A DNA stretch of 64,000 bases from Mortierella sp. BCC40632 (taxonomy: Eukaryota > Mortierellomycota > Mortierellomycetes > Mortierellales > Mortierellaceae), in the NCBI GenBank assembly GCA_011634665.1, contig WAEK01000009.1, positions 983,501-1,047,500 on the forward strand, given 5' to 3'. Each line of letters starts with the position of its first letter. Position 1 is the stretch's first letter. This document shows, piece after piece, positions 61,521-64,000 of this stretch. Under the pieces are notes generated by a model. It was given only the letters and a program-made list of their open reading frames with translations. It did not search any database and was not told where the DNA came from. A program made the position numbers and the translations under genes.

Positions 61521-64000
61521 TCAAGGGGATCCCATGGAGGATTCAATTCCCCCTTCACGTAAATGTCCACCACCGCCACCATTTCCGCCTCCTCCTATAC
61601 TCGCTGGAGACCGCGGACTAAATTCTCGAGGCGCTCTCGGATAAGCAGAGTGCTGTGGATAACTTTGCTGCGGAGGATACTCTCGAACGGGACTATGTGG
61701 GTGATGGTGTTGCTGCTGCTGGTGTCCTTGTTGCTGCTTAGGACCATATCCAGTTGGTTGAGAATAGGAATGGTTAGGATGTTGAGACACAGGTGTGGAT
61801 GACTGTTGAGGTGGTGGTGGTGGTGGTTGTGCAGGAAAATATGACTGATTTTGTGGTTGTTGATGATGCGCATGTTGACCCATGGAAGGCGCATGGAACC
61901 GGGGAGACTCTGAAGAACCCATATCCGGACTTTCTGTCGACATCATCATCCGTGAGGAATGACTCCCTGTTGTCTCGGACCCAGAGGCACGTCGTTCATT
62001 GCTTTCACGCTCACGACCCGAGAAACTACTTGTGCTCGATCGGTGATGCAAAGTCGGATGTGAAGGGGGAGGAGGAGGCGGACCTGGTCGGTGCATCGCC
62101 TGGGATGACGAATCATACATCTCCATATCCATTCCATAACCACCGGAACCTGCTCCATTTCCATGGCCTGAGGCTCCTGCGGTAATACTCCCTGTGCTGC
62201 TTCCGTTTGAGGTGGGGGGCAGACTCACAGGCGTGGAGGGACCCTTGGTTGAGAAGGAACTCCAACTGGATTGTCGCTTGAGTGTATTGGGACCATGAAA
62301 AGAATTCTCGGAACTGGTCCAACTCAGTGCTCCTTCACTGGGTCGTTTCCGAATTCCTTCAAATCCATCAGCTCGGTCTTCGTTGATATACTCCATTTCT
62401 GTTGCACTCCCACCACTGCCTCCTCTGGCGCCACCGTGGTAACCATCATAATATCCTCCACTGACGCCTGCTTTTGGGGACGCAGCCATGCCACCAGAGC
62501 GAACAATACTTGACAGTGGGCTCGATGTAGCTCTAGGTGAGTGTGGCCTTGGCTCTCCATCCTCCGTAGAGGAGAGTGTCCAGGATTTAGCCGTAGGATG
62601 ACTACCGGACTTTCCACGAAGGCCATGAGTGGATAATGGGTACGGAGGTGGCCTTTCTCGAAGAGAAAGTGGATGTGCAGAAGGGTGTGTGTTTGGATAG
62701 TGTGACTGATCTACATGTTCTGCAGTTGGATTCATCTTTCCATAGGGAGGAGGACCGGATGATGTGTTGGACATGGCAGCGAGATCGACTCTGGAGGAAT
62801 CCATGGATCCACTCCGACCGACCTGTGCCGCTCGACCAAAGGCCGTCGATGCGTTAACTCCAGGTCCGATCTCTTCCATCGAATCAGCCGAGTTGTTGGA
62901 TCCTCTCCGGATAGTATGAAGGCTTGGTTCTGAAGGATGACGATAGAGTGTTCGGGGTGGATAGTCATGTCCCTCAGGTGCTGCATTCATATTTGACTGC
63001 TCATTCTCAGCTCTCGCATGGAGAGGTATCTGACCACGGTTGAGGGGACTGAATGGGAACGACCCGCTAGCAAGAGGTGGCGAGGAGGTCGAAGATCCAT
63101 AGCTCTGACGGAGGTGTTGGGCTGAAGAATGACGAGCAATGGCAGGCCGTGAAGATGACAATGAAGATGGATACCCTTCTATCGATTCTTGCTCTCGGGG
63201 TCCCAGGAGTCTCATCGGCTTTTCCCGAATAAGTGTCCATTCACGTTCTCGTTCTCGTTCTCGCTGATCACGGTGCAGATCTGTTGGAGGCTGCTGCTCA
63301 CGTTCAATTTTTTCCCGATCGAGCAAAGCGCTGGAGGGACCGGATATGGTTGAGGAAGTCAATGGTGTTGTTGTTGTTGTCATTGTCGCTGAGGATGAAG
63401 AGTGTGATACTGGGTACAAATGATGGGGCGATTGCTGGGGCGAGGAAGTGTTCGTTGCCCCAGACTTGGAAGTAAGAATAGCAAGCTGCATTTCTAATTC
63501 CCGATTACGAGCTGTCAGCTGAAAGATTTTACTCTCTGCATGCTGCAGTCGCTCGGCCTTGCGCTCCAGTTCACGGACATAGAGGTCCTTGCGTTGACGG
63601 AATGCTCGCTGGGCGGCTCGATTTTGTTGGGCACGTTTGGAAGTAGAGCTGGTGGCTCTGGCGCCGGTACCGCCTTGACTGACTGCCGCGGAGCCAGAGC
63701 TAGCAGTAGCGGGTGTGGATAAAGATGTAGTCGTGGAGGCGGTAATTGCCGAGACGGATGCTGACTGGGCTCCTATAGTTGATCCTGCGTTGGTAGATGC
63801 TGTCACCGCTGTAGTTACAGACGACAATGGTCCCGTTGTTGTCCCTGTAGCAAATGCCGAGCTCGCGCTGGCATCATGCAATTGAAGTTGTTGTTGTTGT
63901 TGTTGTTGCTGTCGAATTGCCGCATTCAGGTTGGCACGTCCAAGTCCTCCCGAATGAGGCGTGAAAGGGCCGACACCACTGCTCTCTGTCGTGGACCCCG
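61521..64000 (-). CDS. Yap/Pap1-type bZIP transcription factor (5' partial)
   Basis: One open exon runs from the right edge to the stop at 61521, so the protein is at least 826 residues and its N terminus lies outside the window; the frame is still open at 64000. The basic region (KRAQQNRAAQRAFRQRK, about 63586-63650) has the QxxxxQxxFR pattern that separates fungal Yap/Pap1 factors from Gcn4. It is followed by a leucine zipper (YVRELERKAERLQHAESKIFQL). The rest is Ser/Pro/His/Gly-rich, with a Gln run before the bZIP and proline runs near the C terminus. I see no Cys in the visible part, so the Cys-rich redox domains of Yap1/Pap1 are absent. It is a nuclear DNA-binding regulator; target pathway unknown. 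Confidence 0.88.
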   Translation of the reverse strand, partial: GSTTESSGVGPFTPHSGGLGRANLNAAIRQQQQQQQQLQLHDASASSAFATGTTTGPLSSVTTAVTASTNAGSTIGAQSASVSAITASTTTSLSTPATASSGSAAVSQGGTGARATSSTSKRAQQNRAAQRAFRQRKDLYVRELERKAERLQHAESKIFQLTARNRELEMQLAILTSKSGATNTSSPQQSPHHLYPVSHSSSSATMTTTTTPLTSSTISGPSSALLDREKIEREQQPPTDLHRDQREREREREWTLIREKPMRLLGPREQESIEGYPSSLSSSRPAIARHSSAQHLRQSYGSSTSSPPLASGSFPFSPLNRGQIPLHARAENEQSNMNAAPEGHDYPPRTLYRHPSEPSLHTIRRGSNNSADSMEEIGPGVNASTAFGRAAQVGRSGSMDSSRVDLAAMSNTSSGPPPYGKMNPTAEHVDQSHYPNTHPSAHPLSLRERPPPYPLSTHGLRGKSGSHPTAKSWTLSSTEDGEPRPHSPRATSSPLSSIVRSGGMAASPKAGVSGGYYDGYHGGARGGSGGSATEMEYINEDRADGFEGIRKRPSEGALSWTSSENSFHGPNTLKRQSSWSSFSTKGPSTPVSLPPTSNGSSTGSITAGASGHGNGAGSGGYGMDMEMYDSSSQAMHRPGPPPPPPSHPTLHHRSSTSSFSGRERESNERRASGSETTGSHSSRMMMSTESPDMGSSESPRFHAPSMGQHAHHQQPQNQSYFPAQPPPPPPQQSSTPVSQHPNHSYSQPTGYGPKQQQGHQQQQHHHPHSPVREYPPQQSYPQHSAYPRAPREFSPRSPASIGGGGNGGGGGHLREGGIESSMGSP

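Overview
The window is a gene-dense piece of a fungal nuclear genome. Genes carry short spliceosomal introns, both strands are used about equally, and several gene pairs share compact head-to-head promoters. Introns and intergenic DNA are full of A/T homopolymers (up to about 38 nt) and CT/GA microsatellites. That texture, together with the gene set, suggests an early-diverging filamentous fungus, probably of the Mortierella type; the lineage is inference. I see no rRNA, tRNA, CRISPR array or bacterial-type operon.

Layout. 0-6.4 kb: a CCDC97-like gene (-) shares a 266-bp promoter with the U2 snRNP factor U2SURP/SR140 (+), followed by the CX9C mitochondrial factor COX23 (+). 6.7-14 kb: mitochondrial GrpE (MGE1), a ZCCHC9-type zinc-knuckle protein, an aquaporin and a small Ser-rich protein full of RRxS sites, all on -. 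15.5-20 kb: threonine deaminase ILV1 (+) converges on a mitochondrial lipoate-protein ligase (-). 20-23 kb: an intact, intron-containing MULE-type transposase gene (+), head-to-head with the ligase. 24-29.4 kb: a mitochondrial PP2C of the pyruvate dehydrogenase phosphatase type (-) and CTP synthase (-). 31.3-35.6 kb: a predicted secreted/membrane-anchored Cys-rich acidic protein (+) and cytochrome c (+). 36.2-45.6 kb: a very large TAF2 gene (-) whose product carries four bromodomains and an Arg-Asp/Arg-Glu repeat tail. 46.4-52.7 kb: methionine aminopeptidase 1 (+), a gene-poor 2.4 kb with a possible broken Cys-rich secreted-protein relic, and an HSPA12-type Hsp70-like ATPase (+). 53-64 kb: the Paf1-complex subunit RTF1 (-), a large helical-repeat protein resembling Pex8/Pex17 (+), and a Yap-type bZIP factor (-) that runs off the right edge.

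How they work together. Two themes recur. One is mitochondrial function: COX23, MGE1, lipoate ligase, PDH-phosphatase-type PP2C, cytochrome c and probably ILV1. The other is RNA polymerase II transcription and splicing: U2SURP, CCDC97-like, TAF2, RTF1 and bZIP. There is no gene cluster in the metabolic sense; the close promoters are ordinary fungal compaction.

The most notable object is the TAF2-four-bromodomain fusion, which would put acetyl-lysine readers directly on a TFIID subunit. Its bromodomain half is joined to the TAF2 half across a polypurine tract where the reading frame is off by one base, so the fusion needs transcript confirmation. A second observation is recurrent GC-AG introns: three are required by the reading frame and one more is likely, among roughly 60 introns.

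Exon borders were placed by hand from splice-site consensus, reading-frame phase and remembered family motifs. No alignments were run.
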